Shown here: positions 8,189 to 16,678 of the stretch, piece after piece
How the letters are laid out: the number at the start of each line of letters is the position of its first letter
Numbering within the stretch: position 1 is the stretch's first letter
Assembly (NCBI GenBank): GCA_051418075.1
Contig: JBPRGG010000016.1
Coordinates: forward strand, 1 to 64,000
Source: JBPRGG01 sp051418075
GTDB taxonomy: Bacteria; Bacteroidota; Bacteroidia; Cytophagales; Cyclobacteriaceae
Reading direction: 5' to 3'
DNA: 64,000 nt
The notes under the pieces: generated by a model
Told to the model about the DNA's origin: nothing
What the model saw: only the letters and a program-made list of their open reading frames with translations
The model's database searches: none
Translations under genes and position numbers: made by a program

Positions 8189-9778
8189 TCAATCAGTTTC
8201 CAGATAAATCCGGTTCACCAAAAAGTCACCGCTTTTGTAGAAACGGAGGTAGTATTCCAGTTCTCTTTTTAAATCAATATTTACCCTCAGGGCCTGGGAT
8301 AAATTATGCAGATTATATCGACGGTTCAATTCCAAAATAAACTGGGCTGAAAGGTTACTAAATATGACATAGTTGATCATTTCCACCTCCTCTTCCTGAT
8401 TGGTAGTTTCTTTCTGGGCCAGGTCCAGAAAATGCTTGAGGCTGGAGATGATTTCATAGCCCACTCCCTGGTTGAAAAACAGGGCCAGGTCCTTTTTTTC
8501 CATAAACCCTTCCGGGATATTGTTCACCAGGTCATGCTCCAGACTGCTCTCATCAGTATTATATTTTTGATTATGGTGGCTGATAAATTTGGTTACGCCC
8601 TCTTTTAAGGCCTGTCCGTTTTCAAAAAACACCAGATCATCCCCAAACACTTCCTGATAGGAGGCATAAGTAGCGGCAACTTTATCCAGGGTTTTTTTTC
8701 TGTAATCCGGGTCAAAATAAAACAGGTCCGGTTCTCCTTTTTCCTGGTAATCCTGCACATCTTTGCTTTCCAAATTCTTTTGTATGGGAATGATGGGACC
8801 AGATAAATGCCATTTGCCTTGCCATTCTAGGAAATTGATCAGATAAACCAGGTTTTTATCCGGCTGAAAATCATTCACCAGTTCCTGATCCACCCGGTAC
8901 AGGGCATTGGTGTATAAGTGTTTAAACACCAGCTGGTCATTATCGGTTTCGACATATTGATAACTTCCCTTATTTCGTTTTCTCAGATTCAGGATCTGGT
9001 CTTTGGTAGCCTGATCGGCCTGAATAATGCGGGTAAACCATTCCAAAACCGGCACAGCTGACCATTGGGTAGGATTGCGGAAAAGGATATCCTCATGCTG
9101 AAAAACAAAAAGCATCTGGATATATTCCCGGCTGCTTTTTTTAGCGGATTCCTGTTTCAATATTTTTTGCAGGGCGATGTCATGTTCAAACCCCAGCAGG
9201 TAAGATTGACGGGCAAACCATTCCAGCTTTGGCTTCACCTGATAAAAGTCCTGTTCAGAGGAAATTGTCAGGAATTCATCATAAAAATCAGTGGCAATTT
9301 CTTTTTCTACTTCTTTATCCAGCAGTTCAAAAATCCGGTTGGATAATGTAAAGAAATACTCAAGTTGAGGTGGAATGATCAGGTTTTCAAAAATACGGGA
9401 ATAAAAATTCCAAATGATAAACTGCACATCGGCCGGGTTCAGTTCATTGGTATCATAATCCGGCTCATCTTCCGGCTCCAGCATCAAAGGAACGGGGGTT
9501 TCATATAATTTTTGGTGATAATGGATCAAGGCAGGCCAAATCCCGATTTCACTCATGTAATCTTCGAAATACCCACCTAAAACATAGGCCAGCTGCTTAT
9601 TCTGATCCTGGTTTAATTTTACCTGGGGATCAGGGAAAGGATTATTTCGCAGTATATCCAAGATTTTTTGAATCAGGGACAAGTAGTACTGGTCATAGTT
9701 ATCAAAATCCTGGTAAGGCTTTTTTTCAAGGTACCAGGATTGGGTGATCTTTTCTGATGGAATAATCTTTTTTGCCAT
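8189..9778 (-). CDS. Uncharacterised 529-aa acidic protein (possibly DUF3843-like)
   Basis: A long soluble-looking protein rich in aromatic and acidic residues, with no signal peptide or membrane segment. The N-terminal third (YEDYMSEIGIW-type segment near residue 75, then a run of acidic residues and a NPADVQFIIWNFYSR segment) resembles the DUF3843 family of Bacteroidota from memory; the rest I do not recognise. No catalytic motif is visible. It converges with the FtsX permease gene (31 bp between stops). On the minus strand it lies downstream of the intron at 9848-10327. Function unknown. Confidence 0.75.
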   Translation of the reverse strand: MAKKIIPSEKITQSWYLEKKPYQDFDNYDQYYLSLIQKILDILRNNPFPDPQVKLNQDQNKQLAYVLGGYFEDYMSEIGIWPALIHYHQKLYETPVPLMLEPEDEPDYDTNELNPADVQFIIWNFYSRIFENLIIPPQLEYFFTLSNRIFELLDKEVEKEIATDFYDEFLTISSEQDFYQVKPKLEWFARQSYLLGFEHDIALQKILKQESAKKSSREYIQMLFVFQHEDILFRNPTQWSAVPVLEWFTRIIQADQATKDQILNLRKRNKGSYQYVETDNDQLVFKHLYTNALYRVDQELVNDFQPDKNLVYLINFLEWQGKWHLSGPIIPIQKNLESKDVQDYQEKGEPDLFYFDPDYRKKTLDKVAATYASYQEVFGDDLVFFENGQALKEGVTKFISHHNQKYNTDESSLEHDLVNNIPEGFMEKKDLALFFNQGVGYEIISSLKHFLDLAQKETTNQEEEVEMINYVIFSNLSAQFILELNRRYNLHNLSQALRVNIDLKRELEYYLRFYKSGDFLVNRIYLETD

Positions 9779-9847
9779 GTGCCGGAATTATAAAAACTTT
9801 AATGCAAAGATCAAAAAATAAAAAATACAAGCCAACTTAAAAGAAAG

Positions 9848-10327
9848 ATCAGTAGGAAGATAGGGATTAGTTCCCTATCTGTCCTCTCACACCACCCAGC
9901 GTACGGTTCCGTACTGGGCGGTTCTTTAAGTTAAAACACATAGCCTGCTTGCCTTAGTCTGTCAATGGTAATCGGGGTTATGGCCTCGGCTGACTTCTCA
10001 CGGCAAGCTTTACTCCGTACTTCCGAAAAAAAAACGTCCGCACGTCCGTGAGATCTCCCCGGGTAAAAACGATAACTTTCATCCCATATACCTGCTGCAT
10101 CTACCATGCGAACTCCGGGACAGTATCGGACTTTGGGTTGTATGGCAACCTTATCCGATTCACTTTGGCCTTGTATGCAGTTTCTGTTGGTCAGGCCGGG
10201 ATTTTGCCTCCGACTTCCTTTAGATTCCACCTCGCGATGGACACCCTTGTCTTTGGCTAACACTTCCTACTGCCAAGTGTGTTCGGGACTTGCACCCTAT
10301 AGCTATCGCCCATGCCAGGAGCACCAC
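9848..10327 (-). ncRNA. ORF-less group IIC self-splicing intron
   Basis: On the minus strand this 480-nt segment carries the conserved primary structure of a bacterial class C group II intron, resembling the Oceanobacillus iheyensis type. It begins GTGGTGCTCC and continues with CTATAGGGTGCAAGTCCCGAA, GTTAGCCAAAGACAAGGGTGTCC and GAATCTAAAGGAAGTCGG. It then has TTACCCGGGGAGATCT, GAGAAGTCAGCCGAGG, a domain V hairpin and a domain VI stem. The domain IV position, where the reverse transcriptase/maturase gene normally lies, holds only about 60 nt without a coding frame, so the intron would depend on a maturase supplied in trans. It lies immediately after the T-run of a terminator, the classical target of class C introns. 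Boundaries are good to a few nucleotides. The 110-codon frame inside it (9931-10263) is not a gene. Confidence 0.88.
9890..9924 (-). ncRNA. Group II intron domain V catalytic hairpin
   Basis: The minus strand reads GAACCGCC, then a stem CAG-TACG closed by a four-base loop GAAC, then CGTA, a two-base CG bulge, CTG and GGTGGTG. This 35-nt hairpin with its two-base bulge and the CGC triad is the catalytic domain V of a class C intron. The following CCCTATC stem at about 9853-9882 is domain VI. Confidence 0.85.
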
Positions 10328-10356
10328 AAAAAAAGCTTCCCCAAAGAGGGAAGCTT
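10328..10356 (-). terminator. Rho-independent terminator used as intron target
   Basis: On the minus strand, AAGCTTCCC and GGGAAGCTT form a perfect 9-bp stem with a six-base loop followed by seven T. It begins 22 nt after the stop of the 201-aa gene. The group IIC intron starts directly after the T-run. Confidence 0.9.
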
Positions 10357-10378
10357 CAGTGCGCACTTCGATGTTGTA

Positions 10379-10984
10379 TTATCTGGAACGATGTTTCATT
10401 TCTTCCAGTTTATTTCTTTCTGTTTGCAGCTCCCGCTTGATCTTGATTTCCCGCTTCCTTACAATCTTGCGGTATTCTTCAAATTCTTCATTCAGATCTT
10501 CAAAATCCTTCCTTTTACGACGGGCTGTTTTTTCATTATACCTAAACCTGATAAATCCGATCACCAGCAGCACCACCAATACCAATATGATGCCCCACAC
10601 GATCTTATTATAGGTATCTTTTAAAATATAGATCCCCAGGAATGAAATTCTGCTACTTTCATATTCGCTTTTTTCCAGTGTTTCTTCTCTTTGATTGAGC
10701 TGACTTTGCAGGTTATCTACGTTTTCTTGCTGGTTATTTATAGTGGCCTGGGCCTGGCTGAGATCCTGTCTGACATCTCTAATGGAATCTCTCACAGTAG
10801 CCCAGAAATTATCCAGTTTGTTTTCATTGATCACCCGGTAGTTTTGCCAGGTGTTGGAACTGGACTTCATCTGATTATATAATTCATTCAAATTTTGGGG
10901 GGCTTCCGGGGCAGTTTCAGCTTCCTGAGCCTGGGAGGCAATAAAAATGAGTGCAAAAAATAGACTAAAAATGACTTTTTTCAT
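10379..10984 (-). CDS. Coiled-coil envelope protein, function unknown
   Basis: A 201-aa protein with a cleavable signal peptide (residues 1-19, ending SQAQ), a long extracytoplasmic coiled coil (about 50-110), one membrane segment (about 128-146, IVWGIILVLVVLLVIGF) and a strongly charged cytoplasmic coiled-coil tail. Proteins of this shape in Bacteroidota have at times been labelled tRNA (guanine-N1)-methyltransferase, but no methyltransferase fold or SAM motif can be seen here. The build suggests a structural or scaffolding role across the inner membrane. It is a single-gene unit with its own terminator. Confidence 0.82.
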   Translation of the reverse strand: MKKVIFSLFFALIFIASQAQEAETAPEAPQNLNELYNQMKSSSNTWQNYRVINENKLDNFWATVRDSIRDVRQDLSQAQATINNQQENVDNLQSQLNQREETLEKSEYESSRISFLGIYILKDTYNKIVWGIILVLVVLLVIGFIRFRYNEKTARRKRKDFEDLNEEFEEYRKIVRKREIKIKRELQTERNKLEEMKHRSR

Positions 10985-11112
10985 AGCATGATTGGTTAAT
11001 AAATTACTCTAAATAGTTTTCATACAGCAAATTAACAAAAATTTAACTAGTTTAGTATATAGAAAGTCCTGAAAATCATCCTATTTGTATATTTTTCCTG
11101 CCAAAGTTTAAA

Positions 11113-12372
11113 TCAGGCTCTGGTTCTCAGCTTTGGCGGCTTGAATAACAACAACCCCAGGGGCATCAGGCAAGATACAAAAAACAAAACCTGATTGCTG
11201 TAGGGCAGGGAAATGCCCCGGAACATCAGGAGCCAGGGTGGTATGACAGTGGCCAGTTGACTCAGAACAAATCCCACTAAAAAAGTCAGGAGACCTATTT
11301 TTCTAACTCCGGAAGGATTGGGATGGAACCAGGTAAATATCAGGTATTGCAGCATATATAAAGAAACAAACCCTATAAATACCAGGTGCAGGTAAGCAAT
11401 CGTGAAAGGCCGAACAGAGTAGGCTAAATCCATCACCGGATCAAAAATCGTAATAAATTGGAATAGGATTTTGAGAAAAAAAGACAAAAGACTCATGATC
11501 AAGAGCAGCAAGCAAGTTCGGCTCAAGTTATTCTTCAGCAGGTTTTTCAGATTAATCAGTATTTTAAAAAAATAACCCAGGGCTACCAACTGCAGAAAAG
11601 CTGCCAAATAACCCACATAATAAAGAACGGCCGGAGGTTTTGCCCAAAATGCAGATAAGAGATAAGCCGGCAGGCAGGAAATAGCCATCAGCCAGAAAAA
11701 CGTCCGGCTCTTTCGGTTATCAACAGTCAGGCCCATCTGGTGAAATTGCCAAAATAGTAAACCCAGCAGAGCAAAAGTAAACCAGCCATTGTATTGAAAA
11801 TGCAAATAAAAATAAATTGACAGATTGTACCAGGGTGAATGTGAAAGATCCAGGACCATCAGGGGACCTAAAGCAAATGGCCCCATAGAAGAAATCACCA
11901 TGAAAACTAAAGCTGCCTTTATGAATAACACCCCTACTGGTGAAGAAGATGGATCAGGAAGGTCCCTGAACAGCCGGAAAACCAGCCAAAAGGAAAGCAG
12001 CACATGTAAAGTAGAGAAAATAATGCTTTCCCTTCCATAGCCCTGCAATGGAAAAGTAAAAAGCATCCCTAACACTGCTAACTGGAGTAAAAAGAAAATG
12101 GTCCTGTACACTGGCTTTTGCTGGTGCTGAGGTGAAAGATAAGATTTGATAATGGCAGCATAAAAAAAATTGAAAACCCAGCCCAGAAAAGCTATATGGG
12201 AATGGGTGTGTAAAATAAACCTGTAATTGATACCTGTGGCAGGATGTACCAATAAAAAACGTAAAAAAGCTCCCATCAGGGCTACCAAAACAAAATAACT
12301 GAAGGCCCAATTGAACCAGTGGACAAAAGGCTGGTCAGAAATTAGTTTATGTTGGTGTAAAATCCCGTTCAT
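11113..12372 (-). CDS. Polytopic membrane protein with oxidase-like histidines
   Basis: A 419-aa protein with about 12 predicted membrane segments. Histidines sit at helix positions that recall heme-copper oxidase or NnrS-type proteins: HTHSHIAFLGWV near residue 55, YLHFQYNGWF near 190 and YLHLVFIGFVSLY near 325. The second copper ligands and the Tyr-His pair of true oxidases cannot be identified with certainty, and no oxidase subunit II gene is adjacent, so this is probably a distant relative rather than a terminal oxidase. It may bind heme or sense a diatomic gas. The upstream gene is the divergent small zinc-ribbon gene at 12534. Confidence 0.75.
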   Translation of the reverse strand: MNGILHQHKLISDQPFVHWFNWAFSYFVLVALMGAFLRFLLVHPATGINYRFILHTHSHIAFLGWVFNFFYAAIIKSYLSPQHQQKPVYRTIFFLLQLAVLGMLFTFPLQGYGRESIIFSTLHVLLSFWLVFRLFRDLPDPSSSPVGVLFIKAALVFMVISSMGPFALGPLMVLDLSHSPWYNLSIYFYLHFQYNGWFTFALLGLLFWQFHQMGLTVDNRKSRTFFWLMAISCLPAYLLSAFWAKPPAVLYYVGYLAAFLQLVALGYFFKILINLKNLLKNNLSRTCLLLLIMSLLSFFLKILFQFITIFDPVMDLAYSVRPFTIAYLHLVFIGFVSLYMLQYLIFTWFHPNPSGVRKIGLLTFLVGFVLSQLATVIPPWLLMFRGISLPYSNQVLFFVSCLMPLGLLLFKPPKLRTRA

Positions 12373-12533
12373 CTTAAATACCGCTCAGGACATGTAAATG
12401 ATGGTGAAAATAGTGGGATTACCTTTATCCTTTTATGATTTGGATCATAATCGCCTGTTGATAATTGCATCAGTGTAATCACAATTTGGAAAGGACAGCC
12501 AATTTCCTTTAAATTCGAAGTAAATTTAGGCTC

Positions 12534-12698
12534 ATGAAGAAAAAAGAGTGCCCATCCTGTGGAATGGAAATTGATAAGGATCTTAATGTATGCCCCATTT
12601 GTCAATATGAATTTCCCAAACAATCCACATCCTATCAGTGGATAGCTATTTTGCTGGTAGTTCTATTTGTTTTATTTATGCTGCTCAGTATCTTTTAG
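12534..12698 (+). CDS. Small zinc-ribbon membrane protein (54 aa)
   Basis: A 54-codon frame starting MKKKECPSCGMEI. Cys6, Cys9, Cys20 and Cys23 form a CxxC-10-CxxC zinc ribbon, and residues 36-54 form a hydrophobic C-terminal anchor (WIAILLVVLFVLFMLL). The domain would sit in the cytoplasm. The stop is 21 bp before the EamA transporter start on the same strand, so the two may be cotranscribed. Small zinc-ribbon/TM proteins of this form are widespread but uncharacterised; the ordered composition argues for a real gene. Confidence 0.72.
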   Translation: MKKKECPSCGMEIDKDLNVCPICQYEFPKQSTSYQWIAILLVVLFVLFMLLSIF

Positions 12699-12719
12699 AA
12701 AACTTATTTCCTCAGCTCA

Positions 12720-13601
12720 ATGCCACGAAATCCTCAACTTAAGCATTTTCTGGAGTTAAACCTGGCCACCCTGATTTTGGGCAGTTCTGGTATTTTAGGC
12801 AAATTGATCAATTTACCCGCACCTTTGATCATTTTATCCAGAAGCATTATTGCTTTTTTATTTTTATATTTTTTTTTCACAACTAATAAAAGAGCATTTT
12901 GGCAGGTATTTGGCAAGCATACCAGTTTTTTCATTATTAGTGGACTGTTTCTTGCCGCTCACTGGGTAATTTATTTCATAGCCCTGAAAGTATCTACTGT
13001 AGCTATTGCCTTTATTTCTGTTTTTACTTTCCCCATTATCACCACTTTGCTGGAGCCTGTGTTTTTCAAGGCCAAATTATCCTGGATTGACCTGTTCAGT
13101 TCAGTATTGGTTTTAATTGGCATCACCCTTTTGATACCGGAGCTTGATTTTTCCAACCGGCTTACATTGGGCGTTTTTTTAGGGGTGGTATCGGCTTTGT
13201 TTTATGCTTTGAGAAATTTGTTGAATAAAAAATATATTCACATTTATTCTGGCAGCCTGATCATGAAAAATCAATTACTGGTCAGTTCAGTTATCTTAAT
13301 TCCCGCAATGTTTTTTTATACCTTTAGCTTCAGCTTCCGGGATGTATCATATTTATTGATATTGGGGTTGGTCACTACAGCGGTGGGACACACATTATTT
13401 GTCAGAAGTTTAAAACATTTTACTGCCAGTACCGCCAGTGTCATAAGTAGTTTACAACCTATTTATGGCATTATTCTGGCAGTTATTGTATTAAATGAGC
13501 AGTTGCCATTTAATGTAATAGCAGGAGGAACCCTTATCATTACTACTGTGATTTTTGCCAGTATAAAGCATTATCATATGACTGCTAAAAGCTCCTCCTG
13601 A
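12720..13601 (+). CDS. EamA/DMT-family transporter
   Basis: A 293-aa inner-membrane protein with ten predicted helices arranged as two EamA repeats (about 10-135 and 148-285). The characteristic FTFPIITTLLEPVFF segment closes the first repeat and SLQPIYGIILAVIVLNE the second. These drug/metabolite transporters export amino acids, nucleosides or related metabolites; the substrate cannot be predicted. The start ATG lies 22 bp after the zinc-ribbon gene, and the 3' end faces the small minus-strand gene at 13608. Confidence 0.9.
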   Translation: MPRNPQLKHFLELNLATLILGSSGILGKLINLPAPLIILSRSIIAFLFLYFFFTTNKRAFWQVFGKHTSFFIISGLFLAAHWVIYFIALKVSTVAIAFISVFTFPIITTLLEPVFFKAKLSWIDLFSSVLVLIGITLLIPELDFSNRLTLGVFLGVVSALFYALRNLLNKKYIHIYSGSLIMKNQLLVSSVILIPAMFFYTFSFSFRDVSYLLILGLVTTAVGHTLFVRSLKHFTASTASVISSLQPIYGIILAVIVLNEQLPFNVIAGGTLIITTVIFASIKHYHMTAKSSS

Positions 13602-13607
13602 TAAACA

Positions 13608-13763
13608 TTAGCTTTTTATATGCATTTCATCTATTTTATTATCTTTATGAACCAGGGTCTTCATTTTTTCTTCAAAAAACTCCCAGATATTTTTTTCATA
13701 ACTACCCATGGTATATTTTTCTTCAAACTCTTTTCGAATCAAATCAATTTTTTCCATATCCAT
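13608..13763 (-). CDS. Small charged protein (51 aa)
   Basis: A 51-codon frame starting MDMEKIDLIRKEFEEKY on the minus strand and ending six bases from the EamA stop. The product is acidic and lysine-rich, probably helical (WEFFEEKMKTL), with no membrane segment or cysteine. The regular amphipathic composition and tight fit to the neighbour make a real gene likely, but no family is recognised. An alternative start is the second Met. Confidence 0.55.
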   Translation of the reverse strand: MDMEKIDLIRKEFEEKYTMGSYEKNIWEFFEEKMKTLVHKDNKIDEMHIKS

Positions 13764-13959
13764 ATTATTAATTGTTTAAAACTAATTATTTAATTATACC
13801 TGAACAAAATCCATACCAGATCAATGATATGCGCTGACAATTACCTGCATTATATAAAATATTATTCGGCAAAGATGTCTATTAACCATTTTATTCTTAT
13901 CATTTTATCCGGGAAACTATTTTTTTAACCAGCAGAAGAAAAAATTGTTATAATTCTAT

Positions 13960-15378
13960 TTAATTGAGTTCAGGCAGAACTACTTCAAATACTGTTCCCT
14001 GATTGATCTCTGAACTTACCGAAACCTTGCCATGGAGTTTAGTCACTGATTCCTTTAAGATATATAGTCCCAGGCCTGAACCGGCATTGACAGGGCTACC
14101 CCGGTAAAACATATCAAAAATCTTATCTATGTGGGCCTGGTTAATTCCCACCCCATTGTCCTCCACTTTTATTTTAACCATGGAATTTTCCGGGTTTACT
14201 TCAATTTTGACATAAGAGCCTCTGTGGTGATATTTATTGCGATACCGGATTGAATTACTGACAAGATTGCTGAGAATAATTTTCAACCTGTTCCGGTCTG
14301 AATGAAAAGGGCGATCCAGTGTATTATTAATTTTGAACTGAATATGGTTGAAATTCTCCAGGTATTGAAGGTCCCGGAGGATTGATGATATCAATTCATT
14401 CCAGTCGATTTCTTCCAGTTCCAGTTCAGTTCGGGAATTCCGGGTGAAATCAATGAGCTCTTTAATAAAATTATCCAGCCTGATCAGCGATTTATTGATC
14501 ATATTGAGGTAATCTTCTTTTTTGGAAGTATCCTTTTCCAGGCGACTGATCTGGATAAGCCCTAAGGAGGAGGTCAACGGAGCCCTCAGATCGTGAGAAA
14601 CACTATAAACAAACCGATCCAACTCCTGATTAATTTTAATGAGTTGTTCATTTTTGTTAATCAGGATCTTTTTATGATTTGCCAATTGTTGCACTACCTT
14701 TTCCTTTTGTTGATTGATTTGTTCCGCTTCCTCTTTTGCTTTCAGAATCAAGGCGCTTTTCTTTCGTATTGATTCTCTGCCAGCAGAAGCCTTCAGGTAA
14801 GCCTTTTTCAGGTTTTCCATGATGATGGTTAAGGGAATAACAGTAATAAGGGTCAGGCATAAAAAATTGACGATCGTGATCAGAAGGGCAAACGGATCAA
14901 AAGTATATAAATTAGAGGAAGTCCAGACTCCGGTATACACTAAAAACTCAATGGTCAATAAGGCCAGCATATTCAACCAAATAGCATAATGGGCCTGTTT
15001 TCTGCCTAACAATATTGCAGCCAGCGGCGGAAAAGCAAACAGCCACAAAAAACCTGCACCATCTTTTCCCACAAAAATGATCAGACCTATGCCTAATAAG
15101 AAAGTCAGAATCATGATCAAACCCACTTTAATTTCATATTTAACCCGGTTGGCAAAAAATATAAAAAGAAAAACCAGGTAAACAACTGTATCCAAAATTA
15201 TTACCAGGTATAGCTCATACTTTACAGATATGATAATGCTAGGTATATAAGCGATGGTGCCAAAAACTAACAGCATGTAAAGCAACGTCTCAAAGATAGG
15301 CAATCGCCACTTCATAAGAGGGTCTGAGTGGGGCTGACTTAGTATTTGCCTGTAACGCTTTCTTTGGAATGAATTCAC
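13960..15378 (-). CDS. Membrane sensor histidine kinase
   Basis: A 472-aa kinase with about six membrane helices in residues 25-190, a coiled-coil linker (195-250), a HisKA domain with phospho-acceptor His262 (SVSHDLRAPL) and a HATPase_c domain (N-box NLVSNSIRYR, G1 box VEDNGVGI, G2 box GSGLGLYIL). There is no receiver, PAS or HAMP domain, so the membrane bundle is the input. No response regulator gene is adjacent, making it an orphan kinase. The frame starts with GTG at 15378; the ATG at 15315 (before KWRLP) is an alternative. Confidence 0.88.
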   Translation of the reverse strand: MNSFQRKRYRQILSQPHSDPLMKWRLPIFETLLYMLLVFGTIAYIPSIIISVKYELYLVIILDTVVYLVFLFIFFANRVKYEIKVGLIMILTFLLGIGLIIFVGKDGAGFLWLFAFPPLAAILLGRKQAHYAIWLNMLALLTIEFLVYTGVWTSSNLYTFDPFALLITIVNFLCLTLITVIPLTIIMENLKKAYLKASAGRESIRKKSALILKAKEEAEQINQQKEKVVQQLANHKKILINKNEQLIKINQELDRFVYSVSHDLRAPLTSSLGLIQISRLEKDTSKKEDYLNMINKSLIRLDNFIKELIDFTRNSRTELELEEIDWNELISSILRDLQYLENFNHIQFKINNTLDRPFHSDRNRLKIILSNLVSNSIRYRNKYHHRGSYVKIEVNPENSMVKIKVEDNGVGINQAHIDKIFDMFYRGSPVNAGSGLGLYILKESVTKLHGKVSVSSEINQGTVFEVVLPELN

Positions 15379-15808
15379 GTCAAAATATTTTTCTCAAAAA
15401 TGGCAAAGATCAGTCTTTATTACTGCTTATTTTAAGCTGAAACATTACCTTCAAAAAAATAAAATACTATATTTTAAACAAATAAACAAAATGAGATCAA
15501 TGATGTTGCCTTGAAATTATAATTTGGTAATTACAATAAGTGGAGATGGAATAGCAATTCTATAAGCCCCATCTTAGGAGCCTTAAGTAGATGTAGGTCC
15601 AGCATCGATATAGAGCTATTTTAATTAATTACAACGCTGGTCATTTTACTTCCGTCCTGGGCTACTCCTAAAGTCATTTATTCGGATCATTGATCACAAA
15701 CAAATATCATATGGCATCCGATCATCTTTTTGTATAAATATAATGCTGCCTTTCATGCCCACACAACTTGTTTTTTGGGCTTCAGAATTTATTAATTAGG
15801 ACTTAATT
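15379..15808. other. Gene-free gap with nested inverted repeats
   Basis: No credible reading frame is present. TTAGGAG (15574-15580) pairs with CTCCTAA (15665-15671) and, inside it, CCAGC (15599-15603) pairs with GCTGG (15636-15640). This may be a fold or a decayed element. No tRNA or known riboswitch motif was recognised. Confidence 0.35.
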
Positions 15809-15838
15809 TTTGTGTTTAATTGCCAGGTCTTATATTTG
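15809..15838 (+). promoter_or_regulatory. Bacteroidota-type promoter before enoyl-CoA hydratase
   Basis: TTTG (15809-15812) and TATATTTG (15831-15838, consensus TAnnTTTG) are separated by 18 bp and end 19 bp before the ATG at 15858. This probably starts the long plus-strand cluster. Confidence 0.55.
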
Positions 15839-15857
15839 AAGAAATTTTTTAGAGTAT

Positions 15858-16643
15858 ATGGCAGAATTACAAACTTTGAAACTTGAGATTGAGGAAGGTA
15901 TCCTGATCATTCAAATCTCACGGCCTGATAAATTAAATGCATTAAATACAATCACTTTGGAAGAACTGCGAACCACCATCCAGAGTGCTTATGATGATAA
16001 AGACATAAAAGGAGTGATAATCACCGGTGAAGGTGACAAGGCTTTTGTTTCCGGAGCTGATATTGATGAAATCGCTGGCTTAAATGAATTAAATGGCCGG
16101 AAGTTTTCTGAAAATGGCCAGGAAGTGTTTGCCTTGATTGAAAATTGTCCTAAACCAATTATAGCTGCAGTAAATGGTTACGCCCTGGGAGGAGGATGTG
16201 AACTGGCCATGGCCTGTCATATCAGGGTTGCCACCAAAAATGCCACCTTTGGACTTCCCGAAGTTACTTTAGGCATGATTCCCGGTTATGGCGGTACTCA
16301 AAGGCTTACTCAGCTGATTGGTAAAGGTAAAGCCCTGGAGCTGATGATGACTGCCGAGGTTATTGGTGCAGAAGAAGCTTTAAATCTGAGGCTGATAAAC
16401 TACCTGGTTCGTGATAAAGCTGAATTATTGGAAAAAAGCAAACAATTGCTGACCAAGATCATTTCTAATGCTCCTCTGGCAGTGGGTATGTTGGTAGAAT
16501 GTGTCAATGCGGTCTACAATTTTGATGAAAATGGTTATCAAACTGAGTCCAATAGCTTTTCCAATTGCTTTAAATCCAGCGACTTTCAGGAAGGTGTAAA
16601 TGCGTTTATTGAAAAAAGAAAACCTAAGTTTGAGGGAGAATAA
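15858..16643 (+). CDS. Enoyl-CoA hydratase (crotonase family)
   Basis: A 261-aa crotonase-fold enzyme that hydrates the double bond of trans-2-enoyl-CoA, acting in fatty-acid beta-oxidation or butanoyl metabolism in the cytoplasm. The oxyanion-hole segments are SGADIDEI and NGYALGGGCELAMAC. The two catalytic glutamates are those in GGGCELA and LPEVTLGMIPGYGG. Length and order are standard for a stand-alone hydratase or 3-hydroxybutyryl-CoA dehydratase. It opens the plus-strand cluster; the following flippase begins 35 bp downstream. Confidence 0.9.
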   Translation: MAELQTLKLEIEEGILIIQISRPDKLNALNTITLEELRTTIQSAYDDKDIKGVIITGEGDKAFVSGADIDEIAGLNELNGRKFSENGQEVFALIENCPKPIIAAVNGYALGGGCELAMACHIRVATKNATFGLPEVTLGMIPGYGGTQRLTQLIGKGKALELMMTAEVIGAEEALNLRLINYLVRDKAELLEKSKQLLTKIISNAPLAVGMLVECVNAVYNFDENGYQTESNSFSNCFKSSDFQEGVNAFIEKRKPKFEGE

Positions 16644-16678
16644 CCTCCGGGCATACTACATCATTTAATCTCCAAAAG

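Noticed and set aside
9931..10263. 110-codon minus-strand frame
   Set aside because: It lies wholly within the conserved group IIC intron core; the peptide is the translation of ribozyme domains I to III.
15540..15680. tRNA or integron attC site
   Set aside because: The arms do not form a cloverleaf, and no integrase or core-site motif is visible.
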